Assembly: GCF_000403455.2 (NCBI RefSeq)
Contig: NZ_KE159781.1
Span: 160,475-204,665 of the forward strand
DNA length: 44,191 nt
DNA from: Dorea sp. 5-2
GTDB lineage: Bacteria; Bacillota; Clostridia; Lachnospirales; Lachnospiraceae
Direction: 5' to 3'
Shown: one piece after another, positions 8,900 to 17,758 of the stretch
How positions within the stretch are numbered: the stretch's first letter is position 1
How the letters are laid out: every line of letters begins with the position of its first letter
Position numbers and translations under genes: made by a program
Notes under the pieces: model-generated
The model's input: the letters and a program-made list of their open reading frames with translations, nothing else
The model's database searches: none
What the model was told of the DNA's origin: nothing

Positions 8900-9379
8900 C
8901 TACATCTCCCGTTCGATCCCGGCTTTCCTGAAGAATTCTTCTACATAAGAATCCCATTCTCTCTCCAGGGTTTTGTCAGGATAGAATGTCTTCATAGAGA
9001 TACCGGTAATACATTGCAGTAAAGTACCGTCATAATGAAAATTCAGATATAATCCGCCGATCTCTTCCGGGCGAAAGACGGTGATCTGATGTTCATGCAG
9101 AAAATTTTCAAAATTCTCCGGTGCAAGGGAAAGAATGATCTTAAAATTCAGAGGCGTACGCCTTCCCTTGATTATGCTGAAACAATACTCCCGCAGTTCC
9201 TTCCAATAAGAATAGGTATATTCAGGTTCTTCATCGAAGAAATCCTTATGCAGGAATCCGTCCACCGTGAATTTGTTAAAAGTAGTGATCTCGCCTTCAA
9301 AAAAAGAAAACCGGTCAAAGGTATCTTTTAAAAGGAGGTGGGACATACAGGATCTGGCATTTAGTGTAAATACAGTCAT
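8900..9379 (-). CDS. DUF5721 family protein
   Basis: A 159-residue soluble protein recalling the DUF5721 family found mainly in Lachnospiraceae: 'MSHLLLKDTFDRFSFFEGEITTF' is the family-like opening, with 'IKGRRTPLNFKIIL' in the middle. Nothing is known of its function. It starts at ATG 9379, preceded on its strand by a GGAG-type site. A TATAAT-like -10 lies further upstream, so it probably shares a divergent promoter region with the SGNH hydrolase gene. No membrane segment or catalytic motif is visible. Confidence 0.65.
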   Translation of the reverse strand: MTVFTLNARSCMSHLLLKDTFDRFSFFEGEITTFNKFTVDGFLHKDFFDEEPEYTYSYWKELREYCFSIIKGRRTPLNFKIILSLAPENFENFLHEHQITVFRPEEIGGLYLNFHYDGTLLQCITGISMKTFYPDKTLEREWDSYVEEFFRKAGIEREM

Positions 9380-9446
9380 AGGCTCTCCTTTTTGAACTTA
9401 ATAATATTATTATAGCAAGAAACCATTGGAAATGCACGATATGTTT

Positions 9447-9475
9447 TTGACTTTTCATATGTTAGAGAGTATAAT
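9447..9475 (+). promoter_or_regulatory. sigma-A promoter for the surface acylation cluster
   Basis: TTGACT (9447-9452) and a perfect TATAAT (9470-9475) are separated by exactly 17 bases, about 50 bp before the SGNH hydrolase start. This is one of the best housekeeping-type promoters in the window and probably drives the genes from 9526 to at least 13432. Confidence 0.8.
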
Positions 9476-9525
9476 ATACAAGTATACCCTCAGCGGGCAT
9501 CATACAAAAGCTAGGAGATAGATAT

Positions 9526-10308
9526 ATGAGAAAAAGAAAACGTGCCGGAGAGGAAGACCGGATCCTGCGTTTTGGAGTTACAGCGGGTGCTGCGCTGCTT
9601 ATCATTGGAGTGATCGTAGTCGTGGTAAGGATGATGCATCTGCGGGTTGATCCAACTGAAGGTGAGAAGAGATTGAAGGAACTGGCGAAAGCCAACGTGC
9701 AGGAGATAGACGCGAAGATACAGAAGCTTGAGAAAGAAGAGCGGCAGGCATCGGAAGAATGGCAGAACAGATCCTATAACGAGAAGTTCGCGAATTGCCT
9801 GATATTGGGGGATTCCATAAGCCAGGGGCTGTATGCCTATGAGCATCTTGATCCCGCACTTGTGAATGCACAGAAGGGCGTAGGAGTGGTATTGCCGGAT
9901 GAGACAGGGTTTAGCGCCATTGAAGACCAGATCATAGAGGCAAAACCTCAGAAATTATTCATTGCGCTTGGTATGAACGATACGATTTCGGCGGATGCAG
10001 ATGCAGAAGTCTTCGCAGAAGCCTATAAAGTTATGTTGGATAAGTTCAAAAAAGGACTGCCGGATACACAGATCTACGTGAACAGCATACTTCCGGTCGC
10101 ACAGGCGGCGATCCAGAAAGACGCGAGGTTTGGCTGTGTCCCGGATTTTAATGTAAAACTGAAGGAACTGTGTGAAAGTGAGAAGATTGAGTTCATTGAT
10201 AACACGGAACTTGTCAAAGCTGAGTACTACGAGGTGGATGGTATTCATATGTCAAGCAATTATTATCCGGAATGGCTCAACCATATGGCGGAGGTCGCGG
10301 ATCTGTAA
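9526..10308 (+). CDS. membrane-anchored SGNH/GDSL hydrolase
   Basis: A 260-residue protein with a basic N-terminus, one membrane anchor (about residues 15-35) and a charged coiled linker, then an extracellular SGNH hydrolase fold. Block I is 'LILGDSIS' (nucleophile Ser), block III 'ALGMND' and block V 'DGIHMS' (Asp/His). Such enzymes remove or transfer O-acyl groups on sugars or polymers. It heads a four-gene set with an MBOAT acyltransferase and a DHHW protein, the usual partners in O-acetylation of extracellular polysaccharide or wall polymer. The downstream gene begins within its stop codon (TAATG). Confidence 0.85.
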   Translation: MRKRKRAGEEDRILRFGVTAGAALLIIGVIVVVVRMMHLRVDPTEGEKRLKELAKANVQEIDAKIQKLEKEERQASEEWQNRSYNEKFANCLILGDSISQGLYAYEHLDPALVNAQKGVGVVLPDETGFSAIEDQIIEAKPQKLFIALGMNDTISADADAEVFAEAYKVMLDKFKKGLPDTQIYVNSILPVAQAAIQKDARFGCVPDFNVKLKELCESEKIEFIDNTELVKAEYYEVDGIHMSSNYYPEWLNHMAEVADL

Positions 10309-10790
10309 TGAAGAAAGGCAGAATAGATATCATTAATATCTTAAAATACGGAATGGTTCTTGTGATCTTCATCTATGTCGTGTTCCTGGTGATCGGACAG
10401 GGGGGCGACGCGCCGATGGAGCTGGTGCAGGAGAATGTACTCAAGGCAGCCGGAACCAAAGGAATGAAGAAAGCGGGAACCCAGGAATTCAAGCGGTACT
10501 ATGGGCTGAATTCCAATGATTATGAGGATGTGGTCCTGTATCTTCCAAGTGATGTAATGGGAGCGGAAGAACTTCTGCTTGTGAGAGTAAAAAATGAGAG
10601 CCAGACTGAGTTGGTACGATCAGCGGCGCAGGAACGGCTGGATACACAGACGGAGAGTTTTGAAGGCTATGGAGCAGAGCAGACGAAGCTTCTGAAATCC
10701 GCGGTCCTGGAGACCAGAGGAAGTTATGTGATCATGGTCGTGGGAAAGGATGCGGACAAAGCATTTACTGCATTCAAGAAAAGTTTATAG
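10308..10790 (+). CDS. DUF4358 membrane-anchored protein
   Basis: A 160-residue protein with a membrane anchor (about residues 12-32) and an extracellular domain of the DUF4358 type ('YYGLNSNDYEDVVLYLP', 'ELLLVRVKN', 'GSYVIMVVGKD'). The start overlaps the stop of the SGNH gene by one base (TAATG), so the two are translationally coupled. The family often accompanies MBOAT/DHHW acylation genes in Clostridia but has no assigned activity. It may act as an accessory or scaffold protein in the acylation complex; this is inference from context. Confidence 0.8.
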   Translation: MKKGRIDIINILKYGMVLVIFIYVVFLVIGQGGDAPMELVQENVLKAAGTKGMKKAGTQEFKRYYGLNSNDYEDVVLYLPSDVMGAEELLLVRVKNESQTELVRSAAQERLDTQTESFEGYGAEQTKLLKSAVLETRGSYVIMVVGKDADKAFTAFKKSL

Positions 10791-10812
10791 TTGACAGAGG
10801 GGAACAAAAGAG

Positions 10813-12225
10813 ATGCTATTTAGCAGTGTTGTATTTTTATTTACGTTTTTACCGGTTATCCTGATATTGTATTATCTTGTTCCCAGAGCTTACAAGAATC
10901 TTGTGGTGCTGATCGGGAGTTTGATCTTCTATGCATGGGGAGAGCCGGTGTATATCTTCCTTATGATATTTTCCATCTTGTTTAATTATATCAGTGGATT
11001 GGATATCGCGAGGAACCTGAAGAGTAAGGAGAAAGCAAGGCAGAGCCTTGTGTTTAATGTGACGGTGAATCTGCTGATACTCGGATTTTTCAAGTATGAA
11101 GGATTCCTGCTTGGAAGTATCAATGCAGTACTCCCGGTCGATATTCCGTTCCGGGAACTGCCGCTTCCGATCGGGATCTCTTTCTATACGTTCCAGATCT
11201 TGTCTTATATTATAGACGTCTACCGGGGAGAAGTAGAAGTACAGACGAATTTGCTTGACTTTGCAGTCTATGTGACCATGTTCCCGCAGCTGATCGCGGG
11301 TCCGATCGTGCAGTATGCGGACATAGACCGGCAGCTTCATGTCAGGAAAGAGACGATAGAAAATTTCGGAGAAGGCGTGCTCTTCTTTATCCGCGGGCTT
11401 TCCAAGAAAGTCCTGCTTGCCAATACCAGCGGTATGATATTCGACAAGGTCTTTTATATGGAAGCGGGAAGAGTGTCTGCCTTAAGCGCATGGCTTGGAT
11501 GTGCGGCGTATACATTCCAGATCTACTTTGATTTCAGCGGATATTCTGATATGGCGGTCGGTCTTGGGAAGATGTTCGGTTTTGAATTTAAAAAGAACTT
11601 TTTTTATCCCTATGTGTCGAAAAGTGTCACGGAATTCTGGAGAAGATGGCACATTTCTCTGGGCACATGGTTCCGTGATTATGTCTATATCCCGCTTGGA
11701 GGGAATCGGGTGAGTAAGGGAAAGCATGTGAGAAATATCATGGTGGTGTGGATGCTTACCGGACTGTGGCATGGCGCGGCGTGGAATTTTGTCATGTGGG
11801 GACTGTACTATGGGATATTGCTGCTGATCGAAAAATATGCGCTGGCGAAGATATTGGAGAAGCTTCCTGCCGTCGTCAGCCATATCTATTGCCTGTTGCT
11901 AGTGATGGTGGGCTGGGTCTTTTTCTTCAGCCCGACACTGGGAGGCGCGGTTGATTACCTGAAACTTATGGCAGGGATCGGAGGCAATGGAGTGGTCGAC
12001 AGACAGGGATTATACATACTTTTGACAAATGGCTGGATGTGGATCATGCTTGTTGTAGGCTCTACGCCGGCGGTGCATGATTTTTACGAGCGTTTTATCT
12101 ACAGCAGCGGACTGTCGAAGACGAAAGCAATCGTAAACTGCGCGGTGTATGCGGCAATGTTTATCTTGTGTATTGCGTATCTTGTGACGGAATCTTATAA
12201 TCCGTTCTTGTATTTTAGATTTTAG
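10813..12225 (+). CDS. MBOAT family O-acyltransferase (AlgI/DltB-like)
   Basis: A 470-residue multi-pass membrane protein of the MBOAT family, closest in style to AlgI. The conserved motifs are present: 'LPIGISFYTFQILSYIID', 'FPQLIAGPI', 'FWRRWHISLGTWFRDYVYIPLGGNR' in part, and the catalytic-His region 'LTGLWHGAAWNFVMWG'. MBOAT proteins move acyl groups (commonly acetyl) across the membrane to extracellular polymers. The gene lies 22 bp after the DUF4358 gene with a GAGGGG ribosome binding site and 10 bp before the DHHW gene, as in many O-acetylation operons. The polymer modified is not shown by the window. Confidence 0.93.
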   Translation: MLFSSVVFLFTFLPVILILYYLVPRAYKNLVVLIGSLIFYAWGEPVYIFLMIFSILFNYISGLDIARNLKSKEKARQSLVFNVTVNLLILGFFKYEGFLLGSINAVLPVDIPFRELPLPIGISFYTFQILSYIIDVYRGEVEVQTNLLDFAVYVTMFPQLIAGPIVQYADIDRQLHVRKETIENFGEGVLFFIRGLSKKVLLANTSGMIFDKVFYMEAGRVSALSAWLGCAAYTFQIYFDFSGYSDMAVGLGKMFGFEFKKNFFYPYVSKSVTEFWRRWHISLGTWFRDYVYIPLGGNRVSKGKHVRNIMVVWMLTGLWHGAAWNFVMWGLYYGILLLIEKYALAKILEKLPAVVSHIYCLLLVMVGWVFFFSPTLGGAVDYLKLMAGIGGNGVVDRQGLYILLTNGWMWIMLVVGSTPAVHDFYERFIYSSGLSKTKAIVNCAVYAAMFILCIAYLVTESYNPFLYFRF

Positions 12226-12235
12226 GGGTGTAGTA

Positions 12236-13432
12236 ATGGAACAGAGAAAGGAAGGCAGAAGAAGAAAAAAGAGAAGGAAATTTTCGCAGAGCAAACGGAT
12301 GGCGGCAATCATGTTCGTATCTATGACCGCGTTTATCTGCCTGATCAATCTAATTACAAGGGACAAGCCATTCTCTGAGAAGGAGAATCGTGTATTGGAG
12401 CAGAAACCAAAGATTACGATGACAGGGATCGAGAACGGGCGTTTTATGGATCAGTATGAATCCTATAAGTCAGATCAATTCGCGGGAAGGGATCTGTGGG
12501 TGTTTTTGAAGACGAATGTGGATCTTCTGCTGGGGAAAAGGGAGTCAAACGGCGTCTTTAAGGGAAAGGACGGGTATCTTCTGGAAGATATTGCTTCGCC
12601 GGATCCCGATCAGCTTGAGGAGAACCTGAAGGCGATGGTAGAGTTCAGCAGCGATCATTCGAATGTGCCGTTCTATATGTTGTTGGTGCCGAACGCAGCG
12701 AATATATTGTCAGATAAGCTTCCGAATCTTGCGGTGACGGAAGACCAGCAGGAGCAGTTTGAAGATATCAAGAAGGCTCTGAGCGGAGAGTATGTGTGGG
12801 TGGACGCACAGAAAGTACTGAGAAAACATAAAGATGAGGAGATCTATTATCATACGGATCATCATTGGACGACGCTTGGAGCGAATTATGTATACCAGGA
12901 GCTGGCAAAATATATGGAGCTTGATACGTCGAAAGCCCCGGAGTTAAAACCGTATGCGGTAACGGCTGATTTTAACGGGACTTTGTCTGCGACCAGCGGT
13001 TATAAAAGCGGTTACAAAGAACCTATTTATATCTACAGCGCGAAGAAAGCGAAGGATGAGACGGAGGTTGTGGTAAATTACACAGATGAACAGAAGAAGA
13101 CGGCGACGCTCTATGACCGTGCGAAGTTAGAGGATCGGGATAAGTATGCCGTATTCTTTGGAGGCAATTTTTCGATGATGGATATCCGGACGACGGCAGA
13201 TTCGACGGATCGTCTTCTGTTGGTGAAGGATTCTTATGCGAATTGCCTGATCCCTTTTCTTGTGCCGTATTACAGGGAGATCATTGTTATTGATCCAAGA
13301 TATTATTATGGAGATATTTATCAGGTGATGGAGGAAAATAAGATCACAAGCGTATTGTTCTTATATAATGGAAATACTTTTGTAGAGGATAACAGTATCA
13401 GCGGAGTATTAGATAAACATGAGACTGAATAA
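12236..13432 (+). CDS. DHHW family protein (AlgX/AlgJ-like acyltransfer partner)
   Basis: A 398-residue protein with a very basic N-terminus, one membrane anchor (about residues 22-40) and an extracellular SGNH-like domain with the signature 'YHTDHHWTTLGANYV'. The DHHW family is related to AlgJ/AlgX, which complete acyl transfer begun by AlgI-type MBOAT proteins. The phrase 'LLVKDSYANCLIPFL' matches the later Ser-containing block of this group. It directly follows the MBOAT gene, supporting a joint role in decorating a surface polymer. Its 3' end overlaps the pseudouridine synthase gene by 14 bp, so the cluster may be transcribed onward. Confidence 0.88.
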   Translation: MEQRKEGRRRKKRRKFSQSKRMAAIMFVSMTAFICLINLITRDKPFSEKENRVLEQKPKITMTGIENGRFMDQYESYKSDQFAGRDLWVFLKTNVDLLLGKRESNGVFKGKDGYLLEDIASPDPDQLEENLKAMVEFSSDHSNVPFYMLLVPNAANILSDKLPNLAVTEDQQEQFEDIKKALSGEYVWVDAQKVLRKHKDEEIYYHTDHHWTTLGANYVYQELAKYMELDTSKAPELKPYAVTADFNGTLSATSGYKSGYKEPIYIYSAKKAKDETEVVVNYTDEQKKTATLYDRAKLEDRDKYAVFFGGNFSMMDIRTTADSTDRLLLVKDSYANCLIPFLVPYYREIIVIDPRYYYGDIYQVMEENKITSVLFLYNGNTFVEDNSISGVLDKHETE

Positions 13433-14162
13433 ATTCTTAAGTGAAGCGGGGGTCTGTTCCCGGAGAGAAGCAGACCGCCTGATCGAAAAAGGGAAAGTGA
13501 CCGTAGACGGCAGGAAAGCCGTACCGGGAATGCAGGTGGAGGAAGGACAGACAGTCTGTGTCGGAAAGAAGGTCATAGAAGGCAGGAATGAAAAGATAGT
13601 GCTTGCGGTGAATAAACCGGCAGGGATTGTATGTACGGAGGATATGCGTGTAAAGAACAATATCATCCGTTTTTTTAAATATCCGGTGCGGGTGACTTAT
13701 GCCGGAAGGCTTGATAAGGATTCGGAAGGGCTGCTGATCATGACCAATGACGGCGATCTGATCAACGGGATGATGCGTGCGAGATACGGTCACGAGAAGG
13801 AGTACCGGGTCACGGTCAATAAGCCGGTTACGGAAGGATTCCTCCGGCAGATGAGCGAGGGCGTCAGGATCCGGGATGTAGAGAAAGATCTGGATGCCGT
13901 GACAAGGCAGTGCAAGGTATGGGGCGTCGGGAAGTATACGTTCTCCATCGTACTGACCCAGGGTCTGAACCGGCAGATACGCAGGATGTGCGAGGCATTG
14001 GGATATAAGGTGACAAGGCTGGTCAGAGTCAGGATCATGAATATAGAGCTTGGCGGACTGAAGCCGGGGGCAGTGAGAAAATTATCAGAGCAGGAGTTAA
14101 AAGAGTTGTATGAGCAGATTGAAGAAGGAAAGAATGTTAGAGTTGGTGGAGAAGCTGAATGA
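13419..14162 (+). CDS. rluF: RluF-like rRNA pseudouridine synthase
   Basis: A 247-residue protein with an N-terminal S4 RNA-binding domain ('MRLNKFLSEAGVCSRREADRL') and an RsuA/RluF catalytic domain. The catalytic Asp lies in 'GRLDKDSEGLLIMTND', which together with 'GLNRQIRRMCEALGY' is characteristic of the RluF branch that modifies 23S rRNA. It starts inside the end of the DHHW gene, with a GGAG site within that gene, and its own end overlaps the DNA ligase gene. The subfamily call (RluF rather than RluB/RsuA) rests on these motifs. Confidence 0.88.
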   Translation: MRLNKFLSEAGVCSRREADRLIEKGKVTVDGRKAVPGMQVEEGQTVCVGKKVIEGRNEKIVLAVNKPAGIVCTEDMRVKNNIIRFFKYPVRVTYAGRLDKDSEGLLIMTNDGDLINGMMRARYGHEKEYRVTVNKPVTEGFLRQMSEGVRIRDVEKDLDAVTRQCKVWGVGKYTFSIVLTQGLNRQIRRMCEALGYKVTRLVRVRIMNIELGGLKPGAVRKLSEQELKELYEQIEEGKNVRVGGEAE

Positions 14163-16083
14163 GGCGGGGCGTGCTTACTATCAGGAAGCTTCGGAGATCA
14201 TGAGCAACAGGGAGTATGACGTGCTGTATGATGAACTGGCAGAACTGGAGAAAGAGCTTGGTATCACCCTTGCGAACAGTCCGACGGTGAACGTGGGGTA
14301 TGAAGTCTTAAGCGAGCTTCCCAAGGAGCGTCATGAGAGCCCGATGCTCTCTCTTGACAAGACGAAAGCGGTGGAAGAACTGAAACGCTTCCTAGGGAAT
14401 CAGAAGGCGCTGCTCTCCTGGAAGCTTGACGGGCTTACCATCGTACTGACCTATCGGGACGGGGAGCTATATAAGGCGGTTACCCGCGGAAATGGAGAGG
14501 TCGGCGAGGTCATCACGAACAACGCCAGGGTGTTTCGGAATATTCCGCTTCGGATCGCGTATCAGGGGGAACTGATCTTAAGGGGAGAAGCGATCATCGG
14601 GTATAAGGAATTTGAGCGGATCAACGCCGAGATCGAGGATGTAGACGCGAAGTACAAGAATCCCCGGAATCTTTGCAGCGGTTCAGTGCGGCAATTGAAT
14701 AATGAGATTACAGCGAAGAGAAATGTAAGGTTCTATGCATTTTCCCTGGTACAGGCGGAGGATGTGGAGTTCCATAATTCCAGAGCCTGCCAGATGGACT
14801 GGCTTAAGGATCAGGGCTTCGAAGTTGTGGAATTCCATGAGGTGACGGCTGATACCGTGGAGGCAGAAGTTATAAAATTTTCAGAAAAAATCGCGGAGAA
14901 TGATTTTCCGTCGGACGGACTTGTGCTAATATATGATGATATAGCGTATGGTCGCTCCCTGGGGCGTACATCCAAGTTCCCAAGAGACTCCTTCGCTTTT
15001 AAATGGGCGGATGAGCTGCGGGAGACGTCCCTTGTTGAGATTGAGTGGAGCCCGTCAAGAACAGGGCTTATCAATCCGGTTGCCATATTTGAGCCGGTGG
15101 AGCTTGAGGGAACGACGGTCAGCCGCGCCAGTGTCCATAACATCAGTATCATGGAAGAGCTGGAGCTTGGGATCGGCGATAAGATCGAGGTGTATAAGGC
15201 GAATATGATCATTCCGCAGATCGCGCGGAATCTGACAAAGAGCGGGGTGAAGGATATCCCCGAGAGATGCCCGGTGTGCGGCGGCAAGACCGAAGTCAGG
15301 CAGGTTGCCAATGCGAAGGCTTTGTATTGTACGAATCCGGAGTGTCAGGCGAAGCATGTGAAAGCGTTCGCGTTGTTTGTAAGCAGGGATGCGCTGAATA
15401 TCGAAGGGCTGTCTGAAGCAACTCTGGAGAAGTTCATCTCTCTGGGGTATATACGGGAATTCGCGGATATCTTCCATCTGGACCGGTATCAGGAGGAGAT
15501 CCAGTCTCTGGAAGGTTTCGGAGAGAAGTCTTACCGGAATCTGGTTGCCAGCGCAGAGAAGGCGCGTTCTACGACGCTGCCGAGGGTCATCTATGCGCTT
15601 GGGATCGCCAATATCGGGCTTGCCAACGCCAAGGTGATCTGTAAGGAGTTTGGCTATGATGTGGAGGCTATGCTTGAGGCGACAGAGGAACAGCTAAATG
15701 AGATCCCCGGAGTCGGGGGTGTGATCGCGAAGGCTTTTGTAGATTATTTTGCTTCCGGCCGCCATGTTAAGCAGTTCCGGGATCTCCTTAAAGAGCTTGT
15801 GATCCCGGAGGAGGCAAGGGAGGAAGGAAAGCAGATATTTGCGGGGGTCAATTTCGTGATCACCGGCAGTGTGGAGCATTTTGCCAACCGCGGGGAGATA
15901 AAGGAGCTGATCGAAAGCCTGGGAGGAAAGGTGACGGGATCGGTGACTTCGAAGACCAATTATCTGATCAATAACGATGTGACGAGCACGTCGTCTAAGA
16001 ATAAGAAGGCGAATGACCTGGGGATCCCGATCATATCGGAAGAGTCGTTCCTTCGCATGGTGCAGGGTCAGGAGAGCCCTTAA
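14110..16083 (+). CDS. ligA: NAD-dependent DNA ligase (divergent LigA)
   Basis: A 657-residue ligase with the full LigA plan: Ia domain ('AYYQEA'), adenylation domain with the nucleophile Lys in 'SWKLDGLT' (K105), 'RGEA', 'NPRNLCSGSVRQLN' and 'FAFKWADE', OB fold, a four-Cys zinc finger ('CPVCGG', 'CTNPECQ'), helix-hairpin-helix repeats and a C-terminal BRCT ('FVITGSVEHFANR'). It seals nicks using NAD+. Several motifs depart from the usual LigA wording ('DGLVLIYDD' for 'DGVVVKVDD'; 'GNGEVGEVIT' for 'GDG.VGEDVT'), so it may be a second, specialised ligase. A start at 14134 is also possible; it has the better ribosome binding site and reduces overlap with rluF. Confidence 0.9.
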   Translation: MSRLKKERMLELVEKLNEAGRAYYQEASEIMSNREYDVLYDELAELEKELGITLANSPTVNVGYEVLSELPKERHESPMLSLDKTKAVEELKRFLGNQKALLSWKLDGLTIVLTYRDGELYKAVTRGNGEVGEVITNNARVFRNIPLRIAYQGELILRGEAIIGYKEFERINAEIEDVDAKYKNPRNLCSGSVRQLNNEITAKRNVRFYAFSLVQAEDVEFHNSRACQMDWLKDQGFEVVEFHEVTADTVEAEVIKFSEKIAENDFPSDGLVLIYDDIAYGRSLGRTSKFPRDSFAFKWADELRETSLVEIEWSPSRTGLINPVAIFEPVELEGTTVSRASVHNISIMEELELGIGDKIEVYKANMIIPQIARNLTKSGVKDIPERCPVCGGKTEVRQVANAKALYCTNPECQAKHVKAFALFVSRDALNIEGLSEATLEKFISLGYIREFADIFHLDRYQEEIQSLEGFGEKSYRNLVASAEKARSTTLPRVIYALGIANIGLANAKVICKEFGYDVEAMLEATEEQLNEIPGVGGVIAKAFVDYFASGRHVKQFRDLLKELVIPEEAREEGKQIFAGVNFVITGSVEHFANRGEIKELIESLGGKVTGSVTSKTNYLINNDVTSTSSKNKKANDLGIPIISEESFLRMVQGQESP

Positions 16084-16211
16084 GAAACCGTATAAGACGG
16101 TCAGCACACGAGGAACAGGCGCCGGGAACGGGACGCCATATATGATATACTAAGATAAGATACGAGCGGCAATAGGAGGCTGCGCCGCGTTCGGGAAAGA
16201 AGGGTAAGAGG

Positions 16212-17630
16212 ATGTCCGAGCAAGATAAGAATAATGTAGAGAGTGTGGGAGAGCAAGAGGTGGAAGAGACGAAGAATCATGAGGACGAATATGAGAAGAT
16301 CTGTTTCGTATGCAGACGTCCGGAGACGACGACGGGAAAGATGATCGATCTCCCCAACGGTATCTCCATCTGCAGTGATTGCATGCAGAAGAGCTTTGAC
16401 GCCATGATGAGCGGGCAGATCGATTACAGTCAGTTGATGAATATGAATATTCCGGGAGTACAGATCCTTAATATGGCGGATATGGAGCAGAATATCCCCA
16501 AGAAGCAGAAGATCAAGAAGAAGAAGGAAGGGGAAGAGAGGCAGCCCCTGATCGATATTCGGAATATCCCTGCGCCGCATAGGATCAAGGGAAAGCTTGA
16601 TGAGTATGTGGTAGGGCAGGAACATGCGAAGAAGGCGATGTCTGTGGCGGTCTACAATCATTATAAGCGTGTGGCGACAGATACGATGGACGAGATTGAG
16701 ATCGAGAAGTCAAACATGCTGATGATCGGTCCTACGGGTTCCGGCAAGACATACCTGGTCAAGACGCTGGCAAGGCTTTTAGATGTGCCTCTTGCTATCA
16801 CAGACGCCACTTCTCTTACGGAAGCGGGATACATCGGAGACGATATCGAAAGCGTGGTGTCCAAGCTCCTGGCGGCTGCCGACAATGACGTGGAGAAGGC
16901 GGAGCAGGGGATCATTTTCATAGACGAGATCGACAAGATCGCCAAGAAGAAGAATACGAATCAGAGGGACGTGAGCGGAGAGTCCGTGCAGCAGGGGATG
17001 CTCAAGCTCTTAGAGGGCAGCGAGGTGGAGGTTCCGGTGGGAGCCAACAGCAAGAATGCCATGGTGCCGCTTACCACGGTGAATACCAAGAATATTCTCT
17101 TTATCTGCGGCGGAGCATTCCCGGATCTGGACATGATCATCAAGGAACGGCTGACGAAACAGTCTTCCATCGGATTCGGCGCGGACCTAAAGGATCGGTA
17201 TGACCATGACAAGACGATTCTTGAGAAGGTTACGACAGAGGATCTAAGAAGCTTCGGGATGATCCCGGAATTTCTTGGGCGTCTGCCGATCGTATTCCCC
17301 CTTCGGGGGCTGAGCGAGGAGATGATGGTGCAGATCTTAAGAGAGCCGAAGAATGCGATCCTGAAGCAGTATCAGAAGCTCCTTGCCCTGGATGAGGTGA
17401 AGCTTGAGTTCGATGACGGCGCGCTTCATGCCATTGCGAAAAAGGCGATGAAAAAGGATACGGGAGCCCGGGCGCTTCGGGCGATCATTGAGGAGTTCAT
17501 GCTGGATATCATGTACGAGATCCCGAAGGACGACAGCATCGGCCAGGTGACGATCACGAAGGAGTACATAGAAGGGACCGGCGGCCCGGTGATCATGCTG
17601 AGAGGGCAGGAGGTGATCGGGATCGGATGA
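16212..17630 (+). CDS. clpX: ClpX-like AAA+ unfoldase, lacking a recognisable RKH loop
   Basis: A 472-residue ClpX-type unfoldase. The N-terminal zinc-binding domain has C31, C34, C54 and C57. The AAA+ core shows Walker A 'GPTGSGKT' (173-180), pore loop 'GYIG' (206-209), Walker B 'IIFIDE' (234-239), sensor 1 'ILFICGGAF', arginine finger 'EFLGRLP' and sensor 2 'TGARALRAI'. The ClpP-docking loop 'SIGFGA' (319-324) is kept, so it should work with ClpP. However, the stretch between 'EGSEVEVPVG' and sensor 1, which in standard ClpX holds the Arg-Lys-His substrate loop, reads 'ANSKNAMVPL'. There is also a Lys-rich linker near 97-106. It may be a paralog with its own substrates. No clpP or trigger-factor gene is adjacent. 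Confidence 0.85.
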   Translation: MSEQDKNNVESVGEQEVEETKNHEDEYEKICFVCRRPETTTGKMIDLPNGISICSDCMQKSFDAMMSGQIDYSQLMNMNIPGVQILNMADMEQNIPKKQKIKKKKEGEERQPLIDIRNIPAPHRIKGKLDEYVVGQEHAKKAMSVAVYNHYKRVATDTMDEIEIEKSNMLMIGPTGSGKTYLVKTLARLLDVPLAITDATSLTEAGYIGDDIESVVSKLLAAADNDVEKAEQGIIFIDEIDKIAKKKNTNQRDVSGESVQQGMLKLLEGSEVEVPVGANSKNAMVPLTTVNTKNILFICGGAFPDLDMIIKERLTKQSSIGFGADLKDRYDHDKTILEKVTTEDLRSFGMIPEFLGRLPIVFPLRGLSEEMMVQILREPKNAILKQYQKLLALDEVKLEFDDGALHAIAKKAMKKDTGARALRAIIEEFMLDIMYEIPKDDSIGQVTITKEYIEGTGGPVIMLRGQEVIGIG

Positions 17631-17689
17631 AGAACGTGATCGCATGAGTTCAATGGAGGCGGGAAATAGTAATTGTCAATTTGAAAAGG

Positions 17690-17758
17690 AATACCTCATA
17701 TACTTTACGGAAGAAGTGCCCATAAGAGGCACATGAAAAGGATATGAGGTGTTTTTTT
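17690..17758 (+). terminator. clpX terminator hairpin that embeds the next gene's ribosome binding site
   Basis: Bases 17691-17701 pair with 17742-17752 (ATATGAGGT core), and a small inner hairpin (GTGCC/GGCAC) sits in the loop. A run of seven T (17752-17758) follows at once. This is an intrinsic terminator shape, yet the 3' arm contains the GAGGTG ribosome binding site of the subtilisin gene and the T-run leads straight into its ATG at 17759. Confidence 0.7.
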
